Of a stretch of 64,000 bases of DNA, positions 33,804 through 42,881 are shown piece after piece. The stretch is from Mycobacterium sp. NBC_00419 (GTDB lineage: Bacteria > Actinomycetota > Actinomycetes > Mycobacteriales > Mycobacteriaceae), in assembly GCF_036023875.1 (NCBI RefSeq), contig NZ_CP107931.1:1-64000 (forward strand). The letters run 5' to 3'. The notes beneath the pieces were generated by a model. It was not told the origin of the DNA. It was given only the letters and a program-made list of their open reading frames with translations, and ran no database searches. Made by a program: the position numbers and the translations under genes. The first letter of the stretch is position 1, and every line of letters begins with the position of its first letter.

Positions 33804-33813
33804 CGGCGGCATC

Positions 33814-34703
33814 GTGGGCGGCAAGGTCGGCTATTCGACGAAGTCGGTGCGCTCGACGGACGGCACGACGATCGGCTTCCGCCAGCTGGGCCACGGACCC
33901 GCGGTCGTGATCCTGCACGGCGGTGGGCTGGCCTCCCAGCACTACATGAAACTCGGCGCCGCACTGTCCGACCGATTCACCGTCTGTATCCCCGATCGGC
34001 GCGGCCGCGGCATGAGCGGTCCCTACGGACCGGACTACAGCATCGAGCGTGAGGACGAGGACCTCGCCGCGGTGGTCGCCGAAACCGGCGCCGAATGCGT
34101 CTTCGGGGCCGCCAACGGTGGATTGTTCGCCCTGCACGGCGCGGTGTCGATCCCGCAGATCCGCAAGGCGGCGGTCTTCGAACCGGTCGTGTTCGTCGGG
34201 CAGCCCGGCATCGACGAGTTCACAGCGACCATTGCGCGCGGTGCCGCCCTGGTGGCCACGGGTGATATCGCCACAGCGGTATCGAAGCTTGCCGGGATGC
34301 GGGCAACGACCCACGGACACAATCGGTTTCGGCGGTCTATCGGCTTCTCGGCCGGCTCCTGACCACGCCGGTGGTCTGTCGCGCCCTGCTGGCACTCGAT
34401 GCGCTCGCGGCGCGAGGTGACGCCGTCGCGCTGCGCGACTTGGTGCCCGCGCTGATCCCCGAACTCCACGTGGTCGCGGCAACCGAGGGCACGATCGACG
34501 TCTACCGCGAGGTCGCGGCGCAATGCCTGCTGATGTGCGGTGCCGGTGCGCCGCCGCTGTTCACCGGCACCCGCGATGCCCTCCTGGACGTGCTGCCGCA
34601 TGCGACCTCGGTCGAGCTGCCCGCCATCAACCACGGCGCTGCCCAGGATCAGGGTGGAAGCCCGACCGTGATCGCCGGCCAACTGAGACAGTTCTTCGCC
34701 TGA
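33814..34703 (+). pseudogene. Alpha/beta hydrolase, frameshifted
   Basis: The first frame (33814-34362) encodes a hydrolase N-terminus with VVILHGGGLASQHYMKL and CIPDRRGRGMSG, then ends early. A second frame continues the family sequence (DAGNDPRTQSVSAVYRLLGR, then LLMCGAGAPPLFTG and LPAINHGAA) to 34703. The frames meet at about 34288-34300, consistent with loss of one base or gain of two. The nucleophile-elbow position reads FGAANGG rather than a Ser-containing elbow, so even the repaired protein may lack ordinary esterase chemistry. Either a decayed gene or a sequencing error. Confidence 0.75.
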
Positions 34704-34770
34704 ACTCGGGAGTTCTGGCATCTTGATCGGCGGGCCCACCACTCCCCTCGGCCCGCGGAAAGGAATTGCG

Positions 34771-35568
34771 TTGAGCGCAGCGAACGGTCTCCAGGGCAAG
34801 GGAATTCTCGTCACAGGTGCCGCCTCGGGCATCGGGTTGGCGACAGTGCAGCGGCTACTGGCCGCCGGTGCGACCGTGGTGGGCATCGACCTGGCCGCCG
34901 ACGGGCCCGCCGGCCTGAGCGCCTACCGGCAGGCCGACATCCTCGACGCTGACGCGGTCGCAGCCGCTGTCGCCGACGTCGTCGCGGCCGCCGGCCGACT
35001 CGACGGCGTAGTGCACTCGGCGGGGATAGCCGGCGGCGGACCCGTGCACCTGCTGCCTGACGAGGAATGGGACCGGGTGCTCGGGGTCAATCTCAAGGGC
35101 ACCTTCGTGGTCAACCGGGCGGCGCTGAATCAGATGACCCAGCAGGACCGGGCTGACGATGAGCGCGGCTCGATCGTCAACCTGTCCAGCATCGAAGGCC
35201 TGGAAGGCACCGCGGGTGGCAGTTCCTACAACGCGGCCAAGGGCGGCGTGGTGCTGCTGACCAAGAACATCGCGATCGACTACGGCCCCAGCGGGATTCG
35301 CGCCAACGCCATCTGCCCGGGCTTCATCCAGACCCCACTGCTCGAATCGGTGATCGGCCTGCCGGGCCTCGAGCACTCCCGTGAAGGTCTGCGCCACGAG
35401 CACAAGCTGCGACGCTTCGGCCGGGCCGACGAAGTCGCCGCGGTAGCGGCCTTCCTGCTGTCGCCCGATGCCAGCTTCGTCAGTGGTCAGGCGATCGCCG
35501 TCGACGGCGGCTACACCGCCGGCCGCGACCACCACGTCACCGAGATGATGGGCCTCGGCGAGCAGTAG
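34771..35568 (+). CDS. Short-chain dehydrogenase/reductase
   Basis: This 265-aa Rossmann-fold SDR has the cofactor motif TGAASGIG (about 15-22), NLSSIEG with catalytic Ser, and SYNAAKGG with the Tyr-Lys pair. It ends with a typical VSGQAIAVDGGYTAG. The TTG at 34771 is chosen for its AAAGGAAT ribosome site; another TTG 16 codons upstream is less likely. Substrate unknown; probably co-transcribed with the nitronate monooxygenase and hydrolase remnant. Confidence 0.88.
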   Translation: MSAANGLQGKGILVTGAASGIGLATVQRLLAAGATVVGIDLAADGPAGLSAYRQADILDADAVAAAVADVVAAAGRLDGVVHSAGIAGGGPVHLLPDEEWDRVLGVNLKGTFVVNRAALNQMTQQDRADDERGSIVNLSSIEGLEGTAGGSSYNAAKGGVVLLTKNIAIDYGPSGIRANAICPGFIQTPLLESVIGLPGLEHSREGLRHEHKLRRFGRADEVAAVAAFLLSPDASFVSGQAIAVDGGYTAGRDHHVTEMMGLGEQ

Positions 35569-35571
35569 AGC

Positions 35572-35853
35572 TCAGTTGCAGGGCGCGTCACCGGGGGTGT
35601 AGTACGGCACGCCCTGCGGGGTGTAGCACGGCGGCTGGCCCGCAGCTGCCTGTGCCGCAGCGTCGTCGGCGGTCGCGGCGCCTGCCACCGCCGCCCCCGT
35701 TGCGACGTCACCGGCGACATCGGTGCAACCACCGACGCTGACATGCCGGCCGCCGACATCCCCGCACACGTCGGCCTGCGCGGCCGGTGCGACCACCAAC
35801 GGTGCCGCGGCCACTGCCACGGCTGCCAACAACGCTGCCCACATCTTGGTCAT
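35572..35853 (-). CDS. Small secreted Ala-rich protein with C-terminal cysteines
   Basis: This 93-aa protein has a Sec signal (MTKMWAALLAAVAVAAAP, cleavage near AQA). The mature part has Cys pairs (VCGDVGG, GGCTDVAG; PPCYTPQGVPYYTPGDAPC), an Ala-rich centre and ends in -CN. Unknown function. The ATG at 35853 begins the signal peptide. It converges on the SDR gene with a 3-bp gap. Confidence 0.7.
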   Translation of the reverse strand: MTKMWAALLAAVAVAAAPLVVAPAAQADVCGDVGGRHVSVGGCTDVAGDVATGAAVAGAATADDAAAQAAAGQPPCYTPQGVPYYTPGDAPCN

Positions 35854-35948
35854 GCCGATGTCCTCCCTACTCAACCGATTCACGTCATTATCGCCGCGGC
35901 TCGCCCACGTCAGGGTGGAATCCTAGGGTTCATCACTACAGTTCAGCC

Positions 35949-36722
35949 ATGCCCCTGGTCACGTACGAATGCGACGACCACGTCGCCACGATCACCCTCA
36001 ATCGCCCCGAGGCGCGCAACGCGATCAACGGCGCGCTGCGACAGGACCTCAACGCCGCGTGGGACCGGTTCCGCGACGACGAGGATGCCTGGGTGGGGAT
36101 TCTGACCGCCAACGGCGATGTGTTCTGCGCCGGTGGCGATCTCAAAGACGGTGAAGGTTCGGTCGGGACCTTCGGCGGCACCTTCTGGGAGAAGCCCACG
36201 ATCAACTCGTTCGAAAGTGGCATGGAGCTCTTCAAGCCGACGATCGCCGCCGTCCACGGACCGTGCGTCGGGTACGGCCTGACCGGAGTGTTGTTCTGCG
36301 ACTTCGTGATTGCGAGCACCGAGGCATCGTTCTCGTACCCCGAGGTGCGCCTGGGTGTACCCACCATCGTCGGTGCCATCCGGCTTCCCACCCGGGTCGG
36401 CTGGGCCAATGCCATGGAGTTGCTGCTGACCGGACAGGCTGTCGGGGCCCAGCGCGCCAAGGAGATTGGTCTGGTGTGGAAGCTGGTGGAGCCCGCTGAT
36501 CTGCTCACCGAAGCACGGTCGTGGGCCAGGGTGCTCACCCAGGCCGCCCCCTTGGCGCAGCGCGCCACCAAGGAAGTGGCGTGGCGGACCGCGGACATGG
36601 GCTGGATCGAGTCGGTCCGCTTCGGGGAGGTCATGCGCAAGGTCGCCGGGGCCACCGAGGACGTCAGCGAAGGTATCCGGGCGTGGCAGGACAAGCGGGC
36701 ACCACGGTGGAAGGGCCGCTGA
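35949..36722 (+). CDS. Enoyl-CoA hydratase/isomerase family protein
   Basis: This 257-aa crotonase-fold protein has ITLNRPEARNAINGAL near the start, the oxyanion-hole segment FCAGGDLKDG (about 59-68) and HGPCVGYGLTGVLFCDF (about 102-118). Catalytic Glu in SYPEVRLGVP is present in the usual place. Acts on an acyl-CoA ester, probably in fatty-acid or side-chain degradation. Exact substrate not readable. Confidence 0.88.
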   Translation: MPLVTYECDDHVATITLNRPEARNAINGALRQDLNAAWDRFRDDEDAWVGILTANGDVFCAGGDLKDGEGSVGTFGGTFWEKPTINSFESGMELFKPTIAAVHGPCVGYGLTGVLFCDFVIASTEASFSYPEVRLGVPTIVGAIRLPTRVGWANAMELLLTGQAVGAQRAKEIGLVWKLVEPADLLTEARSWARVLTQAAPLAQRATKEVAWRTADMGWIESVRFGEVMRKVAGATEDVSEGIRAWQDKRAPRWKGR

Positions 36723-36739
36723 ACGGCAAGGCGTTCAGC
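36718..36739. terminator. Possible bidirectional hairpin between convergent genes
   Basis: GCTGAACG (36718-36725) pairs with CGTTCAGC (36732-36739) around the loop GCAAGG. The TGA stop of the enoyl-CoA hydratase gene and the stop of the opposing secreted-protein gene sit at matching places in the two arms. No T-run follows, so efficiency is uncertain. Confidence 0.4.
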
Positions 36740-37265
36740 CGGTGCAGCTTGTCTGCAGGCCGTTCACCAACGCGTAGACGTCGTCCTTCTTCTGGTCTGC
36801 GTAGTCGATGACAGTCCAGGTGGCCGGTTGCGGCCACGCGACCGACAGTGTCGAGCCGTAGTCGAAGCCGTAGCCGAAGCCGCCCCCCGTCGGCTGGAAC
36901 AGCGCATCGACGGCTGCGGTCATATCGTCGGCGGCGCGGCCCAGTGCGGTGAGCATCGGCGCCAGTGACGGGACGTTGTTGGCGCCGTTGATGTCCTCCA
37001 GGGCGTGCACGCCGTGGCTGACCAACGCGAGGTTGGCGTCAGCGTCGCGCTTCTGCGGGCCGCCGGTGAAGTACGGCGAGGTGATGACCGTCCGTACGCC
37101 GCCGATGCCGGCCGAGACGCTGTTGTCCAGCGTGTCGCGAAGCTGGTTGAGCACCCCGCAGGGCACCTGGACAGCGTCGGCGGTGGCGTGCGGTGACGGG
37201 CCGGCAGACGCGAAGGCCAGCAAAGCTGCGGCACTACCCATAAATCGCCGGGTCGATGGCTTCAT
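36735..37265 (-). CDS. Secreted protein of unknown function
   Basis: This 176-aa protein has a signal peptide with a Tat-like start (KPSTRRFMGSAAALLAFAS, cleavage near ATA). The mature domain is helical with two cysteines, one near each end (VPCGVLNQL; LQTSCTG), probably disulfide-linked. I recognise no enzyme motif; it resembles small exported mycobacterial proteins. Confidence 0.7.
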   Translation of the reverse strand: MKPSTRRFMGSAAALLAFASAGPSPHATADAVQVPCGVLNQLRDTLDNSVSAGIGGVRTVITSPYFTGGPQKRDADANLALVSHGVHALEDINGANNVPSLAPMLTALGRAADDMTAAVDALFQPTGGGFGYGFDYGSTLSVAWPQPATWTVIDYADQKKDDVYALVNGLQTSCTG

Positions 37266-37354
37266 GTCTGTAGATAGGCACGGCTTCCTGGTTCGTTACG
37301 GCTGCGTCAAATCGTCGCGGCGAACTCTCGCGCACCACCTAGGGTGGGTCAGCG

Positions 37355-38440
37355 ATGAATCTTCGACGATGGGCAGCCGTGCTGGCGGCAACAGTCGCCG
37401 TGGCGGGCGGGGTCAGTGTCGTGGGGACGCCCCAGGCCGGCCACGCCGATACCGGTACGCGGGTCAGCGTCGTCAACGGTGGCTTCACCCTCGACGGGCA
37501 TCCCTGGTGGCCGGTGGGTTTCGACGCCTATCAACTCGGCACCAACTGGGCGGTGAACACCGGCTGCGGTGCACAGGTGGATCTGGACCGGTACTTCGGA
37601 TCCCTGCCGCCGAACTCGCTCACGCGTTTCAACGCATTCGCACCACTGGCGCGCGATCGGCGCACCGGCGCCGCCGACTTCACTGCCCTCGATGCAGTAT
37701 TCGCCGCGGCGCAACGACATGAACAATTGCTCGTCGTGACGTTGGGCGCTGGCGAAGGTGCCTGCGACGACGGCGGCTTCAAGAGCTACGACTGGTACGC
37801 CGGCGCCTGGACATCCTCGTCCTACGCCGCCTGGCTGGACACCGCGGTCCGTCGCTGGGGTCGCTCGCGCGCACTGGCGGGATGGGAACTCATCGGTGAA
37901 CCCGAACCCAGTGTGTGCGGTGACCGGCTGTGCCAGTGGCAGCAGCGGTCCTGCCCGCCGGATGCCGGCGCTGCCTTGCGCGGATTCTTCGACGGCGCGG
38001 GCGGCCGACTGCGGGCCATCGACTCCGACACCCCGATCTGGGCGGGCCTGGCCGGTGGCGGGCAGTGCGGATCGGCGGGCGACGACTATCTGAAGGCGGC
38101 CCAGTCCCCCGGTGTCGATGTGCTCGACCTGCACGACTACGGGCCACCCGGGGTCGCGTTGCCCGGCTCCGCCGCTGACGGTGTGCAACGGCGTCTCCAG
38201 CAGGCCGCTTCAGTGGGCAAGCCGTTGGTGGTGGCCGAGATGGGGCAGCCTGCCGGATCCTGCCGCTCCCTGTCGGCGCGTGCCGACGATCTAGGACGCA
38301 AGGCGCAGACCCAGCGTCAGGCCGGCTCGGCGGGAGTGCTGTTCTGGGCCTTCGTCCCCGACCCACGAGTCGACCAGTGCACCCTGGACATCGGGCCCGG
38401 CGACCCGATGTTCGCTGTGGTGAAAGCGCTTGTCGGGTAG
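37355..38440 (+). CDS. Secreted glycoside hydrolase-like protein (GH5/cellulase-type TIM barrel)
   Basis: This 361-aa protein has a signal peptide (cleavage near GHA). The barrel contains WELIGEPEPS (acid/base Glu about 183-187), DLHDYGPPG and LVVAEMGQPAG (nucleophile Glu about 293). These are the typical placements in GH5-like beta-1,4-glycosidases. Several Cys pairs suggest disulfides. Its substrate could be a plant or cell-envelope glycan. Confidence 0.75.
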   Translation: MNLRRWAAVLAATVAVAGGVSVVGTPQAGHADTGTRVSVVNGGFTLDGHPWWPVGFDAYQLGTNWAVNTGCGAQVDLDRYFGSLPPNSLTRFNAFAPLARDRRTGAADFTALDAVFAAAQRHEQLLVVTLGAGEGACDDGGFKSYDWYAGAWTSSSYAAWLDTAVRRWGRSRALAGWELIGEPEPSVCGDRLCQWQQRSCPPDAGAALRGFFDGAGGRLRAIDSDTPIWAGLAGGGQCGSAGDDYLKAAQSPGVDVLDLHDYGPPGVALPGSAADGVQRRLQQAASVGKPLVVAEMGQPAGSCRSLSARADDLGRKAQTQRQAGSAGVLFWAFVPDPRVDQCTLDIGPGDPMFAVVKALVG

Positions 38441-38442
38441 GG

Positions 38443-38661
38443 CTATCGGGCTCGGACCGTCACCGCGTGACGGCGACAGTAGCCGCCGTCGACGGTCGGC
38501 AGCCAGCCGAAGTCGACCAGCAGTTCGTTGAGAGCGTGCTTGGCGAGGGCCGGGGCGGGCATGCACACCAGAACCGACACATCGATGGCATCGGTGCACC
38601 GGTCACACTGGACGTGGAAGTCCCAGATCACCGACTTGGCAACGACGTCCAACATCGGCAA
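38443..38661 (-). CDS. Small Cys/His-containing protein
   Basis: This 72-aa protein has CDRC (about 19-22), a further Cys at about 33 and CRRH near the C-terminus, consistent with a small metal-binding fold. Two possible starts (residues 1 and 3). Unknown function; converges on the glycoside-hydrolase-like gene with a 2-bp gap. The 100 bp to the FAAL gene show nothing. Confidence 0.5.
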   Translation of the reverse strand: MPMLDVVAKSVIWDFHVQCDRCTDAIDVSVLVCMPAPALAKHALNELLVDFGWLPTVDGGYCRRHAVTVRAR

Positions 38662-38760
38662 ACGCTAACACCGCGCCTGCGCTTGCGCTCACCGTGAGGC
38701 AAGCCTGTCCTGTGCAGGGCCGCTTATCTTTTCGGGCCCGGGCAGTCGACGCCGGACCGG

Positions 38761-40617
38761 TCAGCGATGGGTGAACGCGCCCTCGAGGTAGGCGGTCCGG
38801 CACGCCCTGCGGGCCAGTTTGCCGCTGGTGGTCCGCGGGATGGTCCCCGCGGACGCCAGATGGACTCTCGCGTCTGCGATGCCGTGGCGCTGAGCCACCG
38901 CGGCTTGGATCTCCGCGATCGCGGCCTGCGGATCTGCCCGGCTGGTACCGGCTGCCCGTTCGGCGATGATCACCAGCTGATCGGCGCCGTCCCCGCCGCC
39001 CAACTCGGCAACGTCGTTGCCGGACAGTGAGAACGCGGCGACATAGCCTCGGCGCACAAGCGGTGAGGCGTCCGCGGTGGTCGCTTCGATGTCCTGCGGA
39101 TAGAAGCTCCGGCCGTCGACGGTGACCAAGTCGGCGATGCGGCCGGTGACATAGAGCTCGCCGTCGAGGTAGAAACCCAGGTCCCCGGTCCGCAGCCACC
39201 GCGCAGTGCCGGCCACATCGTCGGCGTGGCTGCCGCAGGGCAGGCGCGTGCCCAGATGTGCGCCGAACGTCGCCCGCGTCTCGGCGGGACGTCCCCAGTA
39301 GCCGCGGCCGATGTTGTGCCCGTGCAACCAGATCTCCCCCACCTGGCGGTCGGGCAATTCGTGACCGGTCTGCTGGTCGACTATCACCGCCCACAGGCTG
39401 CGGGCGACCCGGCCACACGACACCTGTTGCACCGCATCGGGATTGGCCGCTGAGATCGGCACGGCCTGCCCGGCCGCCAACTGGGCGCCGTCCAGATGCA
39501 CGACCGTCGGGGTAGCGGTCGGAGCGATGGTGGCCACGAACAGGGTGGCCTCGGCGATGCCGTAGGACGGCTTGAACGCCGTGGGCGCCAACCCGTACGG
39601 GGCGAACGCCGCATCGAAGGTCCGGATGGCCTCGATGCTGACGGGTTCGGAGCCGATGATCATCGCGACGTTGCCGAGGTCGATGTCCTCGTCCGGATCG
39701 GGCAGGCCGCGTTGCGCGGTCCATTCGTAGGCGAAATTCGGTGCGGCCGTGACCACATGGCCGGACCTGGACTCGGCGGACAGCGCCTGAATCCAGCGCA
39801 ACGGGCGCCGGACGAACGCCGTCGGCGACAGCAGCGTCGAATGGCCGCCGTACACCGTCGGGAAGCCGATCATCGACAGTCCCATGTCGTGGTAGAGCGG
39901 CAGCCAGCTGACACCGTGAGTGTTGCGGTCCAGCAGGTCGATCGACAGGATCATCTGGATCAGGTTGGTGCCGACCGCGCGGTGGGTGATCTCGACGCCG
40001 ACCGGGGCGCGGGTGGCCCCGGAGGTGTACTGCAGATGCGAGATGTCGTCGACGTCAATAACGAAGGGGCTGAGGGCCTCTGCCGCCGAGTCGGGGACGG
40101 TGTCGATGAGGATCACCCGTGGCCGTCGAGCCGGCGGCAGCTGATCGAGGAAACCCGCCACCGCCGCACTGGCCGCCGATGTGGTCAGCACCGTGGACGG
40201 ACGGGCGTCGTCGAGGGCGGTGCGCAGTCGCTCCGCATGTCCCGGGAGTTCGGGTGCGAACAGCGGCACGGCGATAGTGCCCGCTTTGATCGCGGCGAAG
40301 AACCCCGCGATGTACTCCAGGCCTTGGGGGGCCAGGATCGCCACTCTGTCACCGGCATCCGCGGTCTGCTGGATGAGCGCACCGATCGCCCGCAGCCGCC
40401 GCCCGAGCTGTGTCCAGGTCAGCTCGGTGGCATGTCCGTGCGCGTCGTGACCGTAGTCGAGGTATCGATAGGCAACGGCGTCAGCGATATTGGCGATATT
40501 GCGGTCGATCAGCGAGATAAGAGTCACCCCGGCCGGCAGCACCACACCGCCCCGTTCGTCGAGGCAGTCCTCGATGCGCAGCAGGCCTTCGGGTACCTCG
40601 CCGTGCCGCCCATCCAT
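38761..40617 (-). CDS. Fatty-acyl-AMP ligase (FAAL, FadD type)
   Basis: This 618-aa ANL-superfamily enzyme has adenylate motif YTSGATRAPVGVEITH, APNFAYEW, the LRTGDLGFYLDGELYVTGR hinge region and catalytic Lys in TTSGKLAR. The APNFAYE motif and length fit mycobacterial FAALs, which form acyl-AMP and load it on acyl-carrier domains rather than CoA. No polyketide synthase or carrier protein is nearby, so its partner lies elsewhere. The ATG at 40617 is chosen. It is divergent from an acyl-CoA thioesterase across 103 bp. Confidence 0.88.
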   Translation of the reverse strand: MDGRHGEVPEGLLRIEDCLDERGGVVLPAGVTLISLIDRNIANIADAVAYRYLDYGHDAHGHATELTWTQLGRRLRAIGALIQQTADAGDRVAILAPQGLEYIAGFFAAIKAGTIAVPLFAPELPGHAERLRTALDDARPSTVLTTSAASAAVAGFLDQLPPARRPRVILIDTVPDSAAEALSPFVIDVDDISHLQYTSGATRAPVGVEITHRAVGTNLIQMILSIDLLDRNTHGVSWLPLYHDMGLSMIGFPTVYGGHSTLLSPTAFVRRPLRWIQALSAESRSGHVVTAAPNFAYEWTAQRGLPDPDEDIDLGNVAMIIGSEPVSIEAIRTFDAAFAPYGLAPTAFKPSYGIAEATLFVATIAPTATPTVVHLDGAQLAAGQAVPISAANPDAVQQVSCGRVARSLWAVIVDQQTGHELPDRQVGEIWLHGHNIGRGYWGRPAETRATFGAHLGTRLPCGSHADDVAGTARWLRTGDLGFYLDGELYVTGRIADLVTVDGRSFYPQDIEATTADASPLVRRGYVAAFSLSGNDVAELGGGDGADQLVIIAERAAGTSRADPQAAIAEIQAAVAQRHGIADARVHLASAGTIPRTTSGKLARRACRTAYLEGAFTHR

Positions 40618-40720
40618 GACCGCAGTGTAAGCAGCCGGGGACCCGATCCCGGGCAGGCTGAGGCCATCGTCGCACGCTATCGTGGGTGCGATTTTCGTCA
40701 CCGCACGTCGCAGGGGGACC

Positions 40721-41500
40721 ATGCCGAGTTGGATTGCCGAGTTGGTCCGGCTCGACGGCAGCGGCACCAGCTTCCGCACCTCGGCAACGGGCGGGGCCGG
40801 CCCGCGGCTCTACGGCGGCCTCATCGCGGCACAGTCACTGGCGGCTGCGGCGGCGACCGTCGACCCATCCCGGCAGCCGCAGTCGCTGCACGCCTACTTC
40901 ATCCGGGGCGGCAAGGTCGGCGTGGACGTCGAGTACACCGTCGAATGCACGCGTGACGGCCGGTCGTTCAACACCCGCCGGGTCACCGCGGCCCAGGGTG
41001 GCGTGCCGATCTTCGAGATGATGGCCTCCTTTCATCACCCGGAGACGACCACCGACTGGCAGCACAGCGACACCGCGAGGCTGCCGATGGCCGATGCCAC
41101 CGTGGTCACGCGGCTTCCCGAGCGGTGGGCGGATCACTTCGAGATACGGGTGGCAGCCGGGGCCGCCCTCGACTGGCCCGAGCAGCCGTTCTGGTTCCGC
41201 ACCCGGAAGCCGATCGAGGATGATCCGCTGCTGCGGGCGTGTGCGTTGACGTTCATCTCCGATATGGGGCTGGTGTCCTCGGCCCGCCCGCCCGGCCAGG
41301 AGACCCCGGGGCCCGGCGGCGCCGCGAGCCTGGACCATGCGCTGTGGCTGCATCGTCCGACCGATCCCCATCAGTGGCACCTGTACGACTCGGTCGCCCT
41401 GAGCCACAGCGATGCCCGTGGACTGGCCCGCGGATCGATCCACCGCCACGATGGCGTGCTGGTCGCCAGCGTCGCCCAGGAGTCGCTCTGGCGCATCTGA
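40721..41500 (+). CDS. Acyl-CoA thioesterase II (TesB-like, double hotdog)
   Basis: This 259-aa protein has RLYGGLIAAQSLAAAAATV (about 28-46) and LHAYFIRGGK, the hallmark of the TesB N-terminal hotdog, and a second hotdog with SLDHALWLHRP and QESLWRI at the end. It hydrolyses acyl-CoA to free acid. Overlaps nothing; an SDR follows after 37 bp on the same strand. The ATG at 40721, after a GGGGACC, is preferred. Confidence 0.88.
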   Translation: MPSWIAELVRLDGSGTSFRTSATGGAGPRLYGGLIAAQSLAAAAATVDPSRQPQSLHAYFIRGGKVGVDVEYTVECTRDGRSFNTRRVTAAQGGVPIFEMMASFHHPETTTDWQHSDTARLPMADATVVTRLPERWADHFEIRVAAGAALDWPEQPFWFRTRKPIEDDPLLRACALTFISDMGLVSSARPPGQETPGPGGAASLDHALWLHRPTDPHQWHLYDSVALSHSDARGLARGSIHRHDGVLVASVAQESLWRI

Positions 41501-41537
41501 CCGTGGTGCCAGAGCGGGTGCGCTAGGTTTGCGCCCC

Positions 41538-42386
41538 GTGGGGACATTGGAGGGGCGCCGCGCGGTCATCACCGGCGGGGCCAGCGGCATCGGCCTGGCC
41601 AGTGCCCGGGAATTCGCCCGACGGGGCGCTCAGGTGGTACTCGGCGACGTCGCGCAACCGGCACTCGACAATGCTGTGGCGGCGTTGCGGGCCGACGGCC
41701 ACACCGCGCACGGGGTGATCTGCGACGTCACCCGACTCGGGGACGTCGAACATCTCGCGGACGAAGCCGAGCGACTGCTGGGCCCGGTGGACATCGTCTT
41801 CAACAATGCCGGCGTCGCGCTGGCCGGGCCGATCGCCGAGATGTCCCACGAGGATTGGCGCTGGCTCATCGACGTCGATCTGTGGGGTCCGATCCACGGT
41901 GTCGAGGTCTTCGTCCCTCGCCTGCAGCGCCGCGGCGGGGGTCACATCCTGTTCACGGCGTCGTTCGCCGGTCTGGTGGCCAATGTCGGTCTGGGACCGT
42001 ACTGCGTGGCCAAGTACGGCGTTGTCGCGCTGGCTGAGGTGCTCTCGCGCGAACTGCGCCCCGACGGCATCGGGGTATCGGTGCTGTGCCCGATGCTGGT
42101 GGGCACCAACCTGGAGAACACCTCCCAGCGCAGCCGGGCCGGCGTCCTGGGCGACCCGGTCGACGAAAGTCCGTCCGGCAGCGGCGAAGAACCGCCGTTT
42201 TCCGAGCATGTGACCGACGACGTCGTCCTGGGCGTCGATGACGTGGCCCGCCTCACGGTTGATGCCGTTGAGGCCAACAGGCTGTATGTTCTACCGCACA
42301 CCAACGCGCGGGGCTCGATCCGGCGCAGGTTCGAACGGATCGATCGCACCTTCGACGACCAGGCTGCCGACGGCTGGACGTACTGA
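41538..42386 (+). CDS. Short-chain dehydrogenase/reductase
   Basis: This 282-aa SDR has cofactor motif TGGASGIG (about 12-19), NNAGVAL, FTASFAG with catalytic Ser, and YCVAKYGVVAL with Tyr-Lys. The long C-terminal part (about 215-282) suggests a bulky hydrophobic substrate. GTG start. Likely in one transcript with the thioesterase. Confidence 0.88.
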   Translation: MGTLEGRRAVITGGASGIGLASAREFARRGAQVVLGDVAQPALDNAVAALRADGHTAHGVICDVTRLGDVEHLADEAERLLGPVDIVFNNAGVALAGPIAEMSHEDWRWLIDVDLWGPIHGVEVFVPRLQRRGGGHILFTASFAGLVANVGLGPYCVAKYGVVALAEVLSRELRPDGIGVSVLCPMLVGTNLENTSQRSRAGVLGDPVDESPSGSGEEPPFSEHVTDDVVLGVDDVARLTVDAVEANRLYVLPHTNARGSIRRRFERIDRTFDDQAADGWTY

Positions 42387-42487
42387 GCGCGGGCGCGGTG
42401 TTTAGCAAGAGCGCAGACCGGGAACAAACCCGGATTCAGCCGCGTTGTCGCGTCGGTTGATAGAGAACGTATCGGGAAGGCACGGAT

Positions 42488-42778
42488 ATGACGGTTGATT
42501 ACGACGCCCCCCGCCGCACTCAGGTTGAGCCTGAGGACGAATCGCTGGAGGACCTCGCGGGTCGGCGCAACGATGCGGCGACGGCGGTTATCGATGTGGA
42601 CGAAGCCGACGCCGTCGACTCGTTCGAGTTGCCCGGGGCTGACCTCTCCGATGAGGAGTTGACTGTTCGGGTCATCCCGAAGCAGGCCGACGAGTTCACC
42701 TGCACGAGCTGCTTCCTGGTGCACCACCGCAGCCGGCTGGCCGATTCCTCGCAACTGATCTGCACCGACTGCGCGTAG
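42488..42778 (+). CDS. DUF4193 family zinc-ribbon-like protein
   Basis: This 96-aa protein has an acidic N-terminal two-thirds and a C-terminal CTSC ... CTDC pair (about 71-74 and 92-95), a likely zinc ribbon. It matches the actinobacterial DUF4193 family, which is conserved but uncharacterised. ATG preceded by GGGAAGGCA. Confidence 0.85.
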   Translation: MTVDYDAPRRTQVEPEDESLEDLAGRRNDAATAVIDVDEADAVDSFELPGADLSDEELTVRVIPKQADEFTCTSCFLVHHRSRLADSSQLICTDCA

Positions 42779-42842
42779 CAGGCGGGGATGATCGGCCGCG
42801 CGGGGGCGGATAGCCTTGGGGTGCAACAGATCTGGTTGCTGC

Positions 42843-42881
42843 GCGGGGTTAGGCAGCGGGGTTAGGCCGCGGAGTTAGGCG
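42843..42881. repeat. Three tandem 13-bp repeats over RipD-like stop codon
   Basis: GCGGGGTTAGGCA, GCGGGGTTAGGCC and GCGGAGTTAGGCG follow one another. The third copy contains the stop codon of the opposite-strand RipD-like gene. Confidence 0.65.

Noticed and set aside
39496..40956. Open frame of 486 codons antisense to the FAAL gene
   Set aside because: Runs through the divergent promoter into the thioesterase gene and has no domain.
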